The notes under the pieces are model-generated. The model was given only the letters and a program-made list of their open reading frames with translations. It had not been told where the DNA came from and did not search any database. A stretch of DNA of 64,000 nt, from positions 2,232,001-2,296,000 of the forward strand of contig NZ_AP027764.1 in assembly GCF_036503815.1 (NCBI RefSeq). The letters are read 5' to 3'. The position numbers were made by a program, and so were the translations under genes. Positions within the stretch are counted from its first letter, which is position 1. Every line of letters starts with the position of its first letter. The stretch is from Escherichia coli (GTDB taxonomy: Bacteria; Pseudomonadota; Gammaproteobacteria; Enterobacterales; Enterobacteriaceae). This document shows, one piece after another, positions 25,436 through 35,382 of the stretch.

Positions 25436-26617
25436 TTAGCGAATTTCTTTGTCTCTCCCGGCGCAAAGTCCGAAAATCGCCATCAGTAGTGAAAGTATTG
25501 CAACACCCATCAGTGGTACGGACCAGTCACCGTTAGCATCGTGTATTTTACCCATCAGTGGCGGCCCACAGGCTGCCAGCAAATACCCGACGGATTGTGC
25601 CATCCCCGAGAGTGCCGCCGCCTGATGCGCAGAACTTGCCCGCAGACCAATGAACGTCAACCCCAGTATCATTGTTGCGCCGGAACCAAAACCGAAAAGC
25701 AGAGTCCAGGTGATCGCGTGTGCTGGCATAAAGCAGAGCCCAACCGCGCCCACTGCGCACATCAAGGCAACGAACGCTGCAATACCACGCTGATCTTTCA
25801 CATGATGTAAGAAAAGTGGGATCAGCAAACCGGGAGCTGCTGTGGCTAGTTGCAGCAAACCATGCAGTGAACCCGCCTGTGCTTCGCTATAGCCGTGACT
25901 GATGAGGATCGCCGGAAGCCAGCCAATAATCACGTAATAGACGAGTGAGTTGATCCCAAGAAACAATGTTACCTGCCAGGCAAGCGGCGAACGCCAGATA
26001 CCCCGAGTATGTAAGGCGCGTGAGGTACTCAAATTTGCATGTTGTTGACTTCGCCACTGTGGCAGCCATAAAAAAAGAGCCAGCAGAGGAAAACACATCA
26101 GCATGAGCAACGCGCCTTGCCAGCCAAAACCGTTCAAAGCCAGCGGCACGACCATAGCCGATCCCAGTGCCGCCGCAGCTCCCATTGTCAGGGAATATGC
26201 GCCGGTAAGTCTGGCGACGGAATGAGGGAAATCGCGTTTAATTAATCCTGGCAGTAAGACATTGCCTAATGCAATCCCACCGCCAATGACCGCTGTACCG
26301 CCAAATAATAAGTAAGGCGAAGGGAGAGAGCGAATTGCAATACCAGCACAGATCAAAAGTAACGCGGCAAACAGGCTACGTTCCATACCAAAACGTCGCG
26401 CCACCGGGGCAGCCAGCGGTGAGATTAGCGCAAAGGCTAATAATGGCAGGGTGGTCAATAAGCCGGTTTGCGCCGTGGTCAGCGAGTAAGCGGAACGAAT
26501 CGTATCCAGTAACGGTGCTGCGCCGGTAAAGGTGACGCGTAATGTTGTGGCAATCATCAGAATGCCAGCGATAAGGACAATCCTGTTTTTGCCGCTTAAT
26601 GAAGTTGAACAGGTCAT
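25436..26617 (-). CDS. nimT: NimT (YeaN), MFS 2-nitroimidazole exporter
   Basis: 393 residues, twelve membrane helices, cyanate-permease (CynX/NimT) branch of the major facilitator superfamily. Visible features: PLAAPVARRFGMERS between TM2 and TM3 and a central loop at ~195-215. In K-12 it exports 2-nitroimidazole and is repressed by the divergent AraC-type regulator NimR. The 96-base gap between the two start codons is the control region. Confidence 0.93.
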   Translation of the reverse strand: MTCSTSLSGKNRIVLIAGILMIATTLRVTFTGAAPLLDTIRSAYSLTTAQTGLLTTLPLLAFALISPLAAPVARRFGMERSLFAALLLICAGIAIRSLPSPYLLFGGTAVIGGGIALGNVLLPGLIKRDFPHSVARLTGAYSLTMGAAAALGSAMVVPLALNGFGWQGALLMLMCFPLLALFLWLPQWRSQQHANLSTSRALHTRGIWRSPLAWQVTLFLGINSLVYYVIIGWLPAILISHGYSEAQAGSLHGLLQLATAAPGLLIPLFLHHVKDQRGIAAFVALMCAVGAVGLCFMPAHAITWTLLFGFGSGATMILGLTFIGLRASSAHQAAALSGMAQSVGYLLAACGPPLMGKIHDANGDWSVPLMGVAILSLLMAIFGLCAGRDKEIR

Positions 26618-26713
26618 ATGCTTCTCATTGTTACAAACGAGGCTGTACCTTACCGTTTTTATTGTTATGTTGAATCAAGCTAAAATGACAAATTATCGCT
26701 AAATTCGGACAAA

Positions 26714-27535
26714 ATGATGCACAGGTTGAATCTCAATGGCTATGAACCCGACCGACACCATGAAGCCGCGGTCGCATTTTGTATTCACGCCGGAACGGAT
26801 GAGTTAACCAGTCCTGTACATCAGCACCGCAAAGGGCAGCTGATACTGGCGCTACATGGTGCAATTACCTGTACGGTGGAAAATGCTTTGTGGATGGTGC
26901 CGCCGCAATATGCGGTTTGGATACCGGGAGGGGTGGAACATAGCAATCAAGTGACAGCTAACGCTGAACTCTGTTTTTTGTTTATAGAGCCCAGCGCAGT
27001 GACAATGCCGACAACATGTTGCACATTGAAAATATCGCCCTTATGCCGGGAATTAATTTTAACCCTGGCAAACAGGACGACGACTCAGCGTGCTGAGCCG
27101 ATGACCCGCAGATTAATTCAGGTCCTGTTTGATGAACTCCCTCAGCAGCCACAACAACAGCTGCACCTGCCCGTTTCTTCTCATCCTAAAATCCGCACGA
27201 TGGTGGAGATGATGGCGAAAGAGCCCGTCGAGTGGGGCTCATTGGGGCAATGGGCTGGCTTTTTTGCGATGAGTGAACGCAATCTTGCCCGGCTGATAGT
27301 GAAAGAGACGGGGTTGAGTTTTCGCCAGTGGCGTCAGCAGTTACAGCTGATTATGGCGCTTCAGGGATTAGTGAAAGGCGATACTGTACAGAAAGTTGCT
27401 CATACGCTGGGGTATGATTCAACAACGGCCTTTATTACTATGTTTAAGAAAGGCCTGGGGCAAACGCCAGGCCGATATATTGCGGGATTAACTACTGTTT
27501 CCCCACAATCAGCGAAACCAGACCCGCGGCAATAA
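26714..27535 (+). CDS. nimR: NimR (YeaM), AraC-family repressor of nimT
   Basis: 273 residues: N-terminal cupin sensor (~15-110, with HQHRKGQLI) and a C-terminal AraC DNA-binding domain ([22 protein letters not shown], then [24 protein letters not shown]). Autogenous and divergent to nimT. Its last 44 bases overlap the 3' end of yeaL on the opposite strand. Confidence 0.93.
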
Positions 27536-27938
27536 GCGGGCCAACCGGTACGCCGCGAAATAGCGCCACGCCCAAAACAGTGCCCACCAGCAGCCCGGCG
27601 ACCAGTTGCGGCTGGCTGCCCATTAACGTCACGCCGCGCCCACCTAGCCAGGAGACAATAACGCCTACTGCAATTGCCACCAGCGATTTCCAGTTCAGAA
27701 ACGAGTGAATCAGGGTTGAGGGCGGTAGCGTCCCGCTGGCGATGGGGGCCATAACGCCAATAGTCAGAATGATTATCCCGATACTTAGCCCCTGTTTTTC
27801 AATCCACGGGAAAAAGGTGCTTAACGGTGTGACGCGGACAATGATCAACACCAGAATTGAAACGGCGACAGTGGTGTTATGACTGATAAAGCCCAGCGCA
27901 GCTAACCCGAGCAGGATCAGCAAAGTGACATCAAACAT
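27492..27938 (-). CDS. yeaL: YeaL, UPF0756 membrane protein
   Basis: 148 residues, about four to five hydrophobic helices (from [17 protein letters not shown] to a final [16 protein letters not shown]). Integral inner-membrane protein of family UPF0756; function unknown. Tail-to-tail overlap of 44 bases with nimR. Confidence 0.92.
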
Positions 27939-28039
27939 CGTGGTTTCCTTGCCAAAAAATAATAAGCCTGCTTACTTTACGCTTGCTGCAGGAAGGAAGT
28001 AGAAAATCTTTACGTTTTTTGCATAAAAAATCAGGCGAA

Positions 28040-28057
28040 CTGTCATCAAACTGCCAT
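28040..28057 (+). promoter_or_regulatory. PHO box upstream of yoaI
   Basis: CTGTCAT-CAAA-CTGCCAT matches the PhoB binding pattern of two 7-base repeats separated by 4 AT-rich bases (CTGTCAT-N4-CTGTCAT) with one mismatch. It lies 51-68 bases before the yoaI start, an activating position. PhoB control of yoaI is consistent with what I recall for K-12. Confidence 0.75.
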
Positions 28058-28107
28058 TTGGGCACGCTAACAATAACGTGAAAACAGCTATCTCCCCGGG
28101 GCATACT

Positions 28108-28212
28108 ATGAACGATCAAATGTTTGTCGAGACACTGATTATCACGTCATCGTTTTTTGCCATTGCTGTTGTGCTGGTTTTGTCCGTTCTGCTTATTGAA
28201 CGGACAGGCTAG
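28108..28212 (+). CDS. yoaI: YoaI, 34-residue membrane protein
   Basis: Encodes MNDQMFVETLIITSSFFAIA and fourteen further residues ending LLIERTG: one strong transmembrane helix with acidic N and charged C ends. Known small protein of K-12, recently tied to cross-talk between PhoR-PhoB and EnvZ-OmpR. A PHO box stands upstream. Its stop codon abuts the stop of the convergent yeaK gene with no intervening base. Confidence 0.9.
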   Translation: MNDQMFVETLIITSSFFAIAVVLVLSVLLIERTG

Positions 28213-28716
28213 TTACGCAGTGCGGCGGAAATTGACCAGTTCTGGTTGCGCAATGCGCAAATAATCCGCGGTTTTCAAAATAACGGATTTATCCAGCATG
28301 CCTGCATTGAAGGCGATTTCATCAAATCGTTCGAAGAGTAGGGGATCGGCAACCAGTTTGAGTTTTGGATGGAAGCTGAAAGGGGGGATCGCGCCAAAGA
28401 CACAGCCTGTCAGTTCATCGACTTCCGCAGGACTGGCCAACGAAGCGCGTAATCCGCCTATATGACTGGCGAGTTGGCTCAGATCGGCCTGTTGATCGGC
28501 AGCGAGGATCGCCAGAACATGTTGATTCACGCCATTGCCTTTGACTTTACATACCAGTGCCTTAGCCCCCTGGCCTAAAGCGGTGCCACGAATTTCTGAC
28601 ACCGCTTCGCATTTACCTACCGCCTCATGGGTAACGACGCGGAAGTCAGCTCCTTCTTGTGATAATAAAGCGATTAACCGCTGATGCGTCACGCTTCCTT
28701 TAGCCATTTCAGTCAT
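28213..28716 (-). CDS. yeaK: YeaK, YbaK/ProX-type aminoacyl-tRNA deacylase
   Basis: 167 residues, single YbaK-like domain. Conserved lysine in GAKALVCKVKG and the GCVFGAIPPFSFHPKLK segment mark the trans-editing deacylase superfamily. These enzymes hydrolyse mischarged tRNAs; K-12 YeaK is reported to clear seryl/threonyl-type errors, but exact specificity cannot be read here. Immediately downstream of dgcJ by direction (42-base gap), possibly with its own promoter. Confidence 0.9.
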   Translation of the reverse strand: MTEMAKGSVTHQRLIALLSQEGADFRVVTHEAVGKCEAVSEIRGTALGQGAKALVCKVKGNGVNQHVLAILAADQQADLSQLASHIGGLRASLASPAEVDELTGCVFGAIPPFSFHPKLKLVADPLLFERFDEIAFNAGMLDKSVILKTADYLRIAQPELVNFRRTA

Positions 28717-28758
28717 TTCATGCTCCTGAGATTACAAGCAAACAACCACAGAAGATTA

Positions 28759-30249
28759 TCATGAACGGCTGTTTTTGTTCTGCTTATTGACATATAAACG
28801 CTCATCGGAAGCTTTATACGCATCATGTAACGTATCGTTTTCTTTCATCGCGTAAATACCGGAAGAGAAGCCGATCTCTTTCTGCGGCGCGATATGTTGC
28901 AGACGTTTTTCGATACGTTCAGGCAGTTGTGCTGCAATTTGCGGCGTCGAATCGACAAGAATGATGCAGAATTCATCGCCACCGAGTCGGATGGCATAAT
29001 CACTTTTACGAATCGACTGTTTAATCGCCTGAGCTAATAACGTAATCGCTAAATCCCCCTCCTGATGACCGAGGGTGTCATTTATTTGCTTTAACTTGTC
29101 CATGTCAATTGCAATAAACATCACCGAAGAACCGGATTGCACCAGCTTCTGCAACCGCTGCTCCAGTTCAGGGGTTAAAATTTTGCGATTATACAGTCCA
29201 GTCATCGCATCACTAATATTTTCTCGCGACACGTTTTGGTATAAACGGAAGTGCATCCGCACCATATTCAGCAAAATTAACGCCGTCAAAATCCAGAACA
29301 GAACGCTTTTCCACGAAGATGTGATAAAGTAAAGAATATCAATGGATAACGATACACGAATGCCGCCCGGTAAGTCATGGACGTAACTGACATACTGGAA
29401 CAGATTATCTTCGCTCTGGTTGATGATAATGTCGCGCCCAGAATCTGTATCGGTTAGCGTGACATTGAGAAAACGCCAGAGGAGAGGGCGGTCATGCGTG
29501 TAAAAGATATTCCGCAGATTGTTTTTGTTAATATCCAGCAGCACAATTCCTTTTAGCTGCCCTGCAACATATACCGGCGTCAGCAAACTCATCACGTTCT
29601 GTTTAGTACGCTGATCCTGGTAAATGCTCGATAATACGGTACGCCCGGTAAATACCTTTTCAATATCTTTGCGATCGATGCCAATACTTCCTGACTGCAG
29701 GAAAGACCAGTTATTCATCGCAAAGTACTCAACATTAACCGGCTCATAAAAATAGACATAGCGGTCATTGAGATCGAGATAATAGTGAAATTTCTCTTCG
29801 GCCATCCCAAGACCTGAACCGTAATCATCCTGGTGGCGGTTGCCTTCCACTGCCTGATCAAAAGCGGGTAATAGTGCTGCAGCTTCCACAATTGTGTCGC
29901 AGTCAGTGGATGCGGTTTGTAGTGTGCCGCGTAAGCCCGGGTATTTATGGGCAGTCAGGTTTAAGCCATGGGTATTATTGGCAGACTCAAAAGCCTCGCA
30001 GATGGCGCGCCGCTGTTCTGGCGACACTTCCGACTGCTCAGCAGCGAGAGCGCGCATCACATGCGCGGCAATACTCTGATTCTGATACTTATCATAAAGA
30101 AAGGAGGAATCTGCTCTCTGCACGATATAGCGCAGATAGGCACTCATTGCTCTGTCGCTGGCGACAAGTTCAAAAATAAGGAAGGAAGATGTCAGCACAA
30201 TGACACTTGCGGCGATAAAATGCCGGAGCATTCTATGGTGCAATTTCAT
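28759..30249 (-). CDS. dgcJ: DgcJ (YeaJ), membrane diguanylate cyclase
   Basis: 496 residues from MKLHHRMLRH; 60 upstream codons are open but hydrophilic and unconserved. TM1 at ~10-30, a ~270-residue periplasmic sensor region, TM2 at ~305-325, then a GGDEF domain with intact RLGGDEF and the DMDKLKQINDTLGHQEGD metal-binding segment. Synthesises c-di-GMP; in K-12 it affects motility at 37 C. Lies downstream of the GGDEF relative cdgI, separated by 180 bases. Confidence 0.95.
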   Translation of the reverse strand: MKLHHRMLRHFIAASVIVLTSSFLIFELVASDRAMSAYLRYIVQRADSSFLYDKYQNQSIAAHVMRALAAEQSEVSPEQRRAICEAFESANNTHGLNLTAHKYPGLRGTLQTASTDCDTIVEAAALLPAFDQAVEGNRHQDDYGSGLGMAEEKFHYYLDLNDRYVYFYEPVNVEYFAMNNWSFLQSGSIGIDRKDIEKVFTGRTVLSSIYQDQRTKQNVMSLLTPVYVAGQLKGIVLLDINKNNLRNIFYTHDRPLLWRFLNVTLTDTDSGRDIIINQSEDNLFQYVSYVHDLPGGIRVSLSIDILYFITSSWKSVLFWILTALILLNMVRMHFRLYQNVSRENISDAMTGLYNRKILTPELEQRLQKLVQSGSSVMFIAIDMDKLKQINDTLGHQEGDLAITLLAQAIKQSIRKSDYAIRLGGDEFCIILVDSTPQIAAQLPERIEKRLQHIAPQKEIGFSSGIYAMKENDTLHDAYKASDERLYVNKQNKNSRS

Positions 30250-30429
30250 GATAAATGGCACTCCTTCGGTTAGTGAAACGAGAAAACCAGATAAAGTTCG
30301 ATTGCGGCCTGGCACAGGGGCGCTAATTATACTCATCTCTGCGCCGCTGGGGAGGGGAAATTTAGGGGTAATAGTAATAAATTGTATGCAAAAGCCACGC
30401 AAAAAGCATGGCTCTGAATATTTTTGCAC

Positions 30430-31905
30430 TTAAATATGATGAATAATCACTTTGTTGCCCCCCTCGCTTTTCGCTTCGCGTAAGGCTTTATCTGCTTCCG
30501 TCATGACAAGCGAGATATTACGCGTGTCACCCGTTGAAAAAACCGTGCCAATACTGATGGTCATTTGTTCAGGAACATCATATCTGTTACTAAAACCGGT
30601 CAGGAGTTCGACATTTTTACGCATACGTTCCGCAATGATTTTTGCCTGGGCACTATTGAGTTCGGTAAATAGCAAGCCAAACACCTCACCCTCCAGTCGC
30701 GCTAAAATATCATCGGAGCGGATGCTTTGCTGGATAATATCGACAATTGAAACCAGCACTTTATCACCCACACGATGTCCCCATTGGGCATTGATGCGCT
30801 TGAACTGATTAATATCAACCAGCATGACACAAAAGTCCTTAACAACAGGTCGCGACAATAATGACTCTACGCTGTTGAAAAAGTAGCGCCGATTATAAAT
30901 ATTGGTCAGTACATCATGAACTGCCAGTTTGCTGGAGAGTTGCAGTTCCTGAAAAATGTTATAAATCAGAAAAGACACAACAAACAGTTTACTGGAAACT
31001 TCAATCCCGCGACTGATATACCAGATGGTGTAATTATACTCATCCAGAGTCAGTAGAAGTAAGTTGCAGCATAGCGATGCCAGACATAATAATGCTATTA
31101 ACGGCCATAGTTCGCTGGCTAATCGTGTACGCATGATAATAAAGAACAGTAAAAATGCCCACAAACAAACCAATATTTTTGTATAGTTGATTCCCCAGGT
31201 CGCAGTATGGTTGTCCGGACAGTAATCGACGACATACAAAGAATAGTCAGCGTTATAACTGCTCAGATTGTGTGCCAGAAGGGGAAAAACTAAAAAAGGA
31301 ATCAGCGCCAGCAACAGAATGCCAGTTTTTTTCTTATTGTTGTCAAGGATGTTGTCTTTCCCATAACAAAAGAGCGCCAGCGAGGTTAAACAAATGAAAC
31401 TGAGTTGGCGGAAAATATAGAAAATAGAAACATCATTCGACTTTGTCTGGATCAGTGTACTGCCGTTGATTGGTTTATGGATAATTACAATGGTTTCAAC
31501 TAAATAGATAAGGCCACTTAAAAATGCAAGGCTTAAAATGAGTGTTGGTAAAATTTGTTTGTTAGTGAAATACTTCATTAACATGAAAAGAAAAATGACG
31601 GCGTTAAGGAAAAACAAAGCCACAACAACCATCAGGTAATTCATCTGTGGGATGAGTTTTACATTCGTGTTTTCGTTATATAAGGTAGTAATGCAAAATA
31701 AAATTAACGTCAGCAATAAGCTGAAAATAAAAAAGCCTTGAGCTTTTAATTTTTGTGTACCCATAGAAGCCATAAAAAGGAGAGCAATGTGAGTGCTGGA
31801 TTTTATTGATGACAGAGATATATGGTTTTGACCAGGATCAATTTTCGTTGACGATAAAAAATAATTAAAGAATAACCCCAGGGAAATACGTGTTGACCGA
31901 ATCAT
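30430..31905 (-). CDS. cdgI: CdgI (YeaI), membrane protein with degenerate GGDEF domain
   Basis: 491 residues. The N-terminal ~310 residues hold about eight hydrophobic helices (MASE-like sensor), then a GGDEF-type domain from ~330. The active-site loop reads RLEGEVFGLLF instead of RLGGDEF, so the catalytic glycine and acid arrangement is lost and cyclase activity is unlikely; it may bind c-di-GMP or act as a partner. Ends ~180 bases before dgcJ in the same direction. AT-rich compared with neighbours. Confidence 0.93.
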   Translation of the reverse strand: MIRSTRISLGLFFNYFLSSTKIDPGQNHISLSSIKSSTHIALLFMASMGTQKLKAQGFFIFSLLLTLILFCITTLYNENTNVKLIPQMNYLMVVVALFFLNAVIFLFMLMKYFTNKQILPTLILSLAFLSGLIYLVETIVIIHKPINGSTLIQTKSNDVSIFYIFRQLSFICLTSLALFCYGKDNILDNNKKKTGILLLALIPFLVFPLLAHNLSSYNADYSLYVVDYCPDNHTATWGINYTKILVCLWAFLLFFIIMRTRLASELWPLIALLCLASLCCNLLLLTLDEYNYTIWYISRGIEVSSKLFVVSFLIYNIFQELQLSSKLAVHDVLTNIYNRRYFFNSVESLLSRPVVKDFCVMLVDINQFKRINAQWGHRVGDKVLVSIVDIIQQSIRSDDILARLEGEVFGLLFTELNSAQAKIIAERMRKNVELLTGFSNRYDVPEQMTISIGTVFSTGDTRNISLVMTEADKALREAKSEGGNKVIIHHI

Positions 31906-32051
31906 TTTTCCGAATGATTGTTTTCTGAAACTAAATTGTGTAAAGGTTATGCTGTCATATTTAAAGCGATTGTAAGCTAATGTATGTAATAAATGAGATA
32001 ATTTACAGTGAGCTAAAAATCAGCCAGGCGATAATGACCCGGCTGACAGTT

Positions 32052-33335
32052 TTAGTCTTTAGCTGTTGCATTTTGTTTATGAAACAGTTCACGGAACACC
32101 GGATAAATATCATCCTGGTCGCGGATATGCTGCATCGCAAAATTGTCGAAAGTAGATTGCAGATGTTCATATTCTCGCCACAGTGTCTGATGAGCGCGAC
32201 GGGTAATTTCGATATAGCTGTAATAACGAACAACGGGCAATAATTTTTTCGCCAGGATTTCATGGCAAAGTGGAGAGTCATCGGCCCAGTTATCGCCGTC
32301 CGATGCTTGTGCCGCGTAAATATTCCATTGCGCCGGGTTATAACGCTCTTTCACCACCTCATCCATCAGTTTCAGGGCGCTGGAAACAATGGTACCGCCA
32401 GTTTCCTGTGAGTAGAAAAACTCATGTTCATCGACTTCTTTCGCCTGGGTATGGTGCCGGATGTAAACGACTTCCACGTTCTTATACGTTCTGCTAAGGA
32501 ACAGATACAGCAGAATATAAAAACGCTTAGCCATATCTTTAGTGGACTGATCCATTGAACCCGAAACGTCCATCAGGCAAAACATCACTGCCTGGCTGGA
32601 GGGATCGGGTCGTTTTTCGTAGTTCTTGTAACGTAAATCGAAGGTGTCAATAAAAGGGACGCGTTCAATTTTGGCACGTAATTCTGCAATTTCTTTGCGC
32701 AGACGTTCCTCTTCCAGCAGTTGCGCAGGCTCACTGTTGCTGATGATGGCCAAATTCTCTTCCAGCGCATGAAGTTCCCGCCGCTTGCCCGCCGTCATGG
32801 CTGTGCGTCGCGCCAGTGAGTTCTGCAATGAACGCACAACGCTGATATTGGCAGGAACGCCGTTAGCGGTATAACCCGCCCGATGCGTTTTATATTCGGT
32901 CAGCTGGCGTTGTTGGTTTTGTTTCAGATTCGGTAAGGCCAAATCTTCAAAGAGCAGATCAAGATACTCATCTTTCGAAATCTGAAAGACAAATTCATCC
33001 TGACCTTCACCATCCTGGCTGGCCTGGCCCTGACCACTGCCGGAACCACCGCCGCCGCCCTGGGGGCGTTCAATGCGGTCGTTCTGGACGAAATGGTCAT
33101 TGCCCGGATGAACGCGGTGGCGCAGGCCGCCACGTCCCTGATGAAACATCGGTTCGCTAATATCTTCCGTTGGAATGGATACGGACTCGCCGCTGTCGAC
33201 GTCAGTCACCGAACGCTTATTAATGGCCTCGGAGATCGACTGTTTAATTTGCGCTTTATAACGGCGTAAAAAACGCTGGCGATTCACCATGCTTTTGTTT
33301 TTGCCGTTCAGACGCCGGTCAATAAACCAGGTCAT
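32052..33335 (-). CDS. yeaH: YeaH, DUF444 von Willebrand A-like protein
   Basis: 427 residues. A Gly/Ser/Gln-rich linker at ~95-108 (RPQGGGGGSGSGQGQ) separates an N-terminal charged region from a VWA-like domain containing the MIDAS-type DVSGSMDQS motif near residue 250. Family DUF444, also near sporulation kinases in other bacteria. Co-transcribed with yeaG (112-base gap with a hairpin) and induced by nitrogen starvation and RpoS. Confidence 0.94.
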   Translation of the reverse strand: MTWFIDRRLNGKNKSMVNRQRFLRRYKAQIKQSISEAINKRSVTDVDSGESVSIPTEDISEPMFHQGRGGLRHRVHPGNDHFVQNDRIERPQGGGGGSGSGQGQASQDGEGQDEFVFQISKDEYLDLLFEDLALPNLKQNQQRQLTEYKTHRAGYTANGVPANISVVRSLQNSLARRTAMTAGKRRELHALEENLAIISNSEPAQLLEEERLRKEIAELRAKIERVPFIDTFDLRYKNYEKRPDPSSQAVMFCLMDVSGSMDQSTKDMAKRFYILLYLFLSRTYKNVEVVYIRHHTQAKEVDEHEFFYSQETGGTIVSSALKLMDEVVKERYNPAQWNIYAAQASDGDNWADDSPLCHEILAKKLLPVVRYYSYIEITRRAHQTLWREYEHLQSTFDNFAMQHIRDQDDIYPVFRELFHKQNATAKD

Positions 33336-33415
33336 ATGCCCCCCGTACTACATTTGCCAACTGTTTGCTACGCCTGTGTTGCCGCTTCTCTGGCCCACGG
33401 TTCGCTGTCGTTGTA

Positions 33416-33440
33416 GGCCCGGTAGCATGCGTACCGGGCC
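33416..33440 (-). repeat. Intercistronic hairpin between yeaG and yeaH
   Basis: Perfect 9-bp arms GGCCCGGTA/TACCGGGCC around a 7-base loop GCATGCG, 8 bases past the yeaG stop. REP-like half element without a T run; it may stabilise the yeaG message or lower yeaH expression. Confidence 0.7.
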
Positions 33441-33447
33441 ATGGTTG

Positions 33448-35382
33448 TTAAGACGATTTACGTACGCGCAAATACCATTCGCACAGTAAACGCACCTGTT
33501 TACGGGTGTAGCCTTTTTCCATCATACGGTCGACAAAATCGTCGTGTTTCTTCTGCTCGTCGGTTGACGTTTTGGCGTTAAACGAAATAACTGGCAACAG
33601 CTCCTCGGTATTAGAGAACATTTTCTTCTCAATAACCGTGCGCAGTTTTTCATAGCTGGTCCAGTTCGGATTGCGTCCGCTGTTATTCGCTCTGGCGCGC
33701 AGTACGAAGTTGACAATCTCGTTGCGGAAATCTTTTGGATTACTGATCCCCGCCGGTTTCTCAATTTTCTCCAGCTCAGCGTTGAGAGATTCGCGGTCAA
33801 ATAGCTGCCCGGTATCCGGGTCGCGATACTCCTGATCCTGAATCCAGAAATCTGCATACGTGACATAACGGTCAAAAATGTTTTGTCCATATTCAGAATA
33901 GGATTCAAGATACGCAGTCTGAATCTCTTTACCGATAAACTCGGCATATTTCGGAATCAAGTAACCTTTCAGGAACTCGAGATAACGCTCAGCCTGCTCC
34001 TGAGGGAACTGCTCGCGCTCGATCTGCTGTTCCAGGACGTAGAACAGATGAACAGGGTTTGCTGCCACTTCCACGTGGTCGAAGTTGAACACGCGAGAGA
34101 GGATCTTAAACGCAAAACGCGTGGACAGACCGTTCATCCCTTCATCAACGCCTGCGTAGTCACGATATTCCTGATACGACTTGGCTTTCGGATCGGTGTC
34201 TTTCAGACTTTCGCCATCATAAACCCGCATCTTCGAATAAATGCTGGAGTTTTCCGGCTCTTTCAGACGCGAAAGAATGGAAAAACGAGACAGCGTTTCC
34301 AGCGTGCCAGGTGCGCATGGGGCGTGAGTCAGTTCACTGTGATTAAGCAATTTCTCGTAGATTTTGATCTCTTCGGAAATACGCAAGCAATATGGCACCT
34401 TCACGATATAAACACGATCGAGGAAGGCTTCGTTGTTCTTGTTATTACGGAAAGTGACCCATTCGGATTCGTTCGAATGGGCGAGAATAATCCCGTTAAA
34501 CGGCAGGGCGGAGATACCTTCCGTCCCGTTGTAGTTACCTTCCTGAGTGGCGGTTAACAGGGGATGCAGCACTTTAATCGGTGCTTTAAACATCTCGACA
34601 AACTCCATGATCCCCTGGTTGGCGCGGCATAGTGCACCAGAATATCCGTAGGCGTCCGGATCGTTCTGCGCGTAGTGTTCGAGTTTACGGATATCGACTT
34701 TCCCTACCAGCGCTGAGATGTCCTGGTTGTTCTCATCGCCAGGTTCCGTTTTGGCGATAGCAATTTGTTGCAGAATTGACGGCCAGACCTTTACCACCCG
34801 GAACTTAGTAATATCGCCACCAAATTCATGCAGGCGTTTTGCTGCCCACGGCGACATGATGGTGCCAAGATAGCGTCGAGGAATGCCATACTCTTTTTCC
34901 AGAATCTGCGCATCTTCTTGCGGATTGAAAAGACAGAACGGATGATCGTTGACCGGGCTCCGCTCACCGTTAGCGCTTAATACATAGATCGGCACGAGCT
35001 GCATTAATGATTTCAGTCGCTCAGCAAGCGATGATTTACCCCCACCCACAGGCCCCAGCAGATACAGGATTTGTTTCTTCTCCTCCAGCCCCTGAGCCGC
35101 GTGTTTCAGATAAGAGACAATCTGTTCAATCGCGTCTTCCATGCCGTAAAACTCTTCAAAGGCCGGGTAACGTGCAATGACCCGGTTAGAAAAGAGTCGA
35201 GAAAGTCTGGGTTCCTGGGCTGTATCGACCATGACAGGCTCACCGATAGCCATCAATAGCCGCTCAGCCGCGTTGGCATAAGCACTGCGATCTTGCCGAC
35301 AAGTGGTAAGAAACTCCTGCAGTGTGAACTCTTCGTCCTTGGCAGCTTCATATCGCTGGCGATAGTGATCGAATATATTCAT
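33448..35382 (-). CDS. yeaG: YeaG, PrkA-type serine/threonine protein kinase
   Basis: 644 residues. N-terminal AAA domain with Walker A LLGPVGGGKSSLAERL (~108-123) and a C-terminal PrkA domain. PrkA homologues phosphorylate proteins or act as AAA proteases; YeaG helps E. coli adapt to sustained nitrogen starvation. A -24/-12 promoter 104-119 bases upstream fits NtrC/sigma-54 activation. First gene of yeaGH. Confidence 0.96.
   Translation of the reverse strand: MNIFDHYRQRYEAAKDEEFTLQEFLTTCRQDRSAYANAAERLLMAIGEPVMVDTAQEPRLSRLFSNRVIARYPAFEEFYGMEDAIEQIVSYLKHAAQGLEEKKQILYLLGPVGGGKSSLAERLKSLMQLVPIYVLSANGERSPVNDHPFCLFNPQEDAQILEKEYGIPRRYLGTIMSPWAAKRLHEFGGDITKFRVVKVWPSILQQIAIAKTEPGDENNQDISALVGKVDIRKLEHYAQNDPDAYGYSGALCRANQGIMEFVEMFKAPIKVLHPLLTATQEGNYNGTEGISALPFNGIILAHSNESEWVTFRNNKNNEAFLDRVYIVKVPYCLRISEEIKIYEKLLNHSELTHAPCAPGTLETLSRFSILSRLKEPENSSIYSKMRVYDGESLKDTDPKAKSYQEYRDYAGVDEGMNGLSTRFAFKILSRVFNFDHVEVAANPVHLFYVLEQQIEREQFPQEQAERYLEFLKGYLIPKYAEFIGKEIQTAYLESYSEYGQNIFDRYVTYADFWIQDQEYRDPDTGQLFDRESLNAELEKIEKPAGISNPKDFRNEIVNFVLRARANNSGRNPNWTSYEKLRTVIEKKMFSNTEELLPVISFNAKTSTDEQKKHDDFVDRMMEKGYTRKQVRLLCEWYLRVRKSS

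Noticed and set aside
33883..34557. 224-residue open frame antisense to yeaG
   Set aside because: Shadow of a conserved kinase gene; no ribosome site or homology sign.
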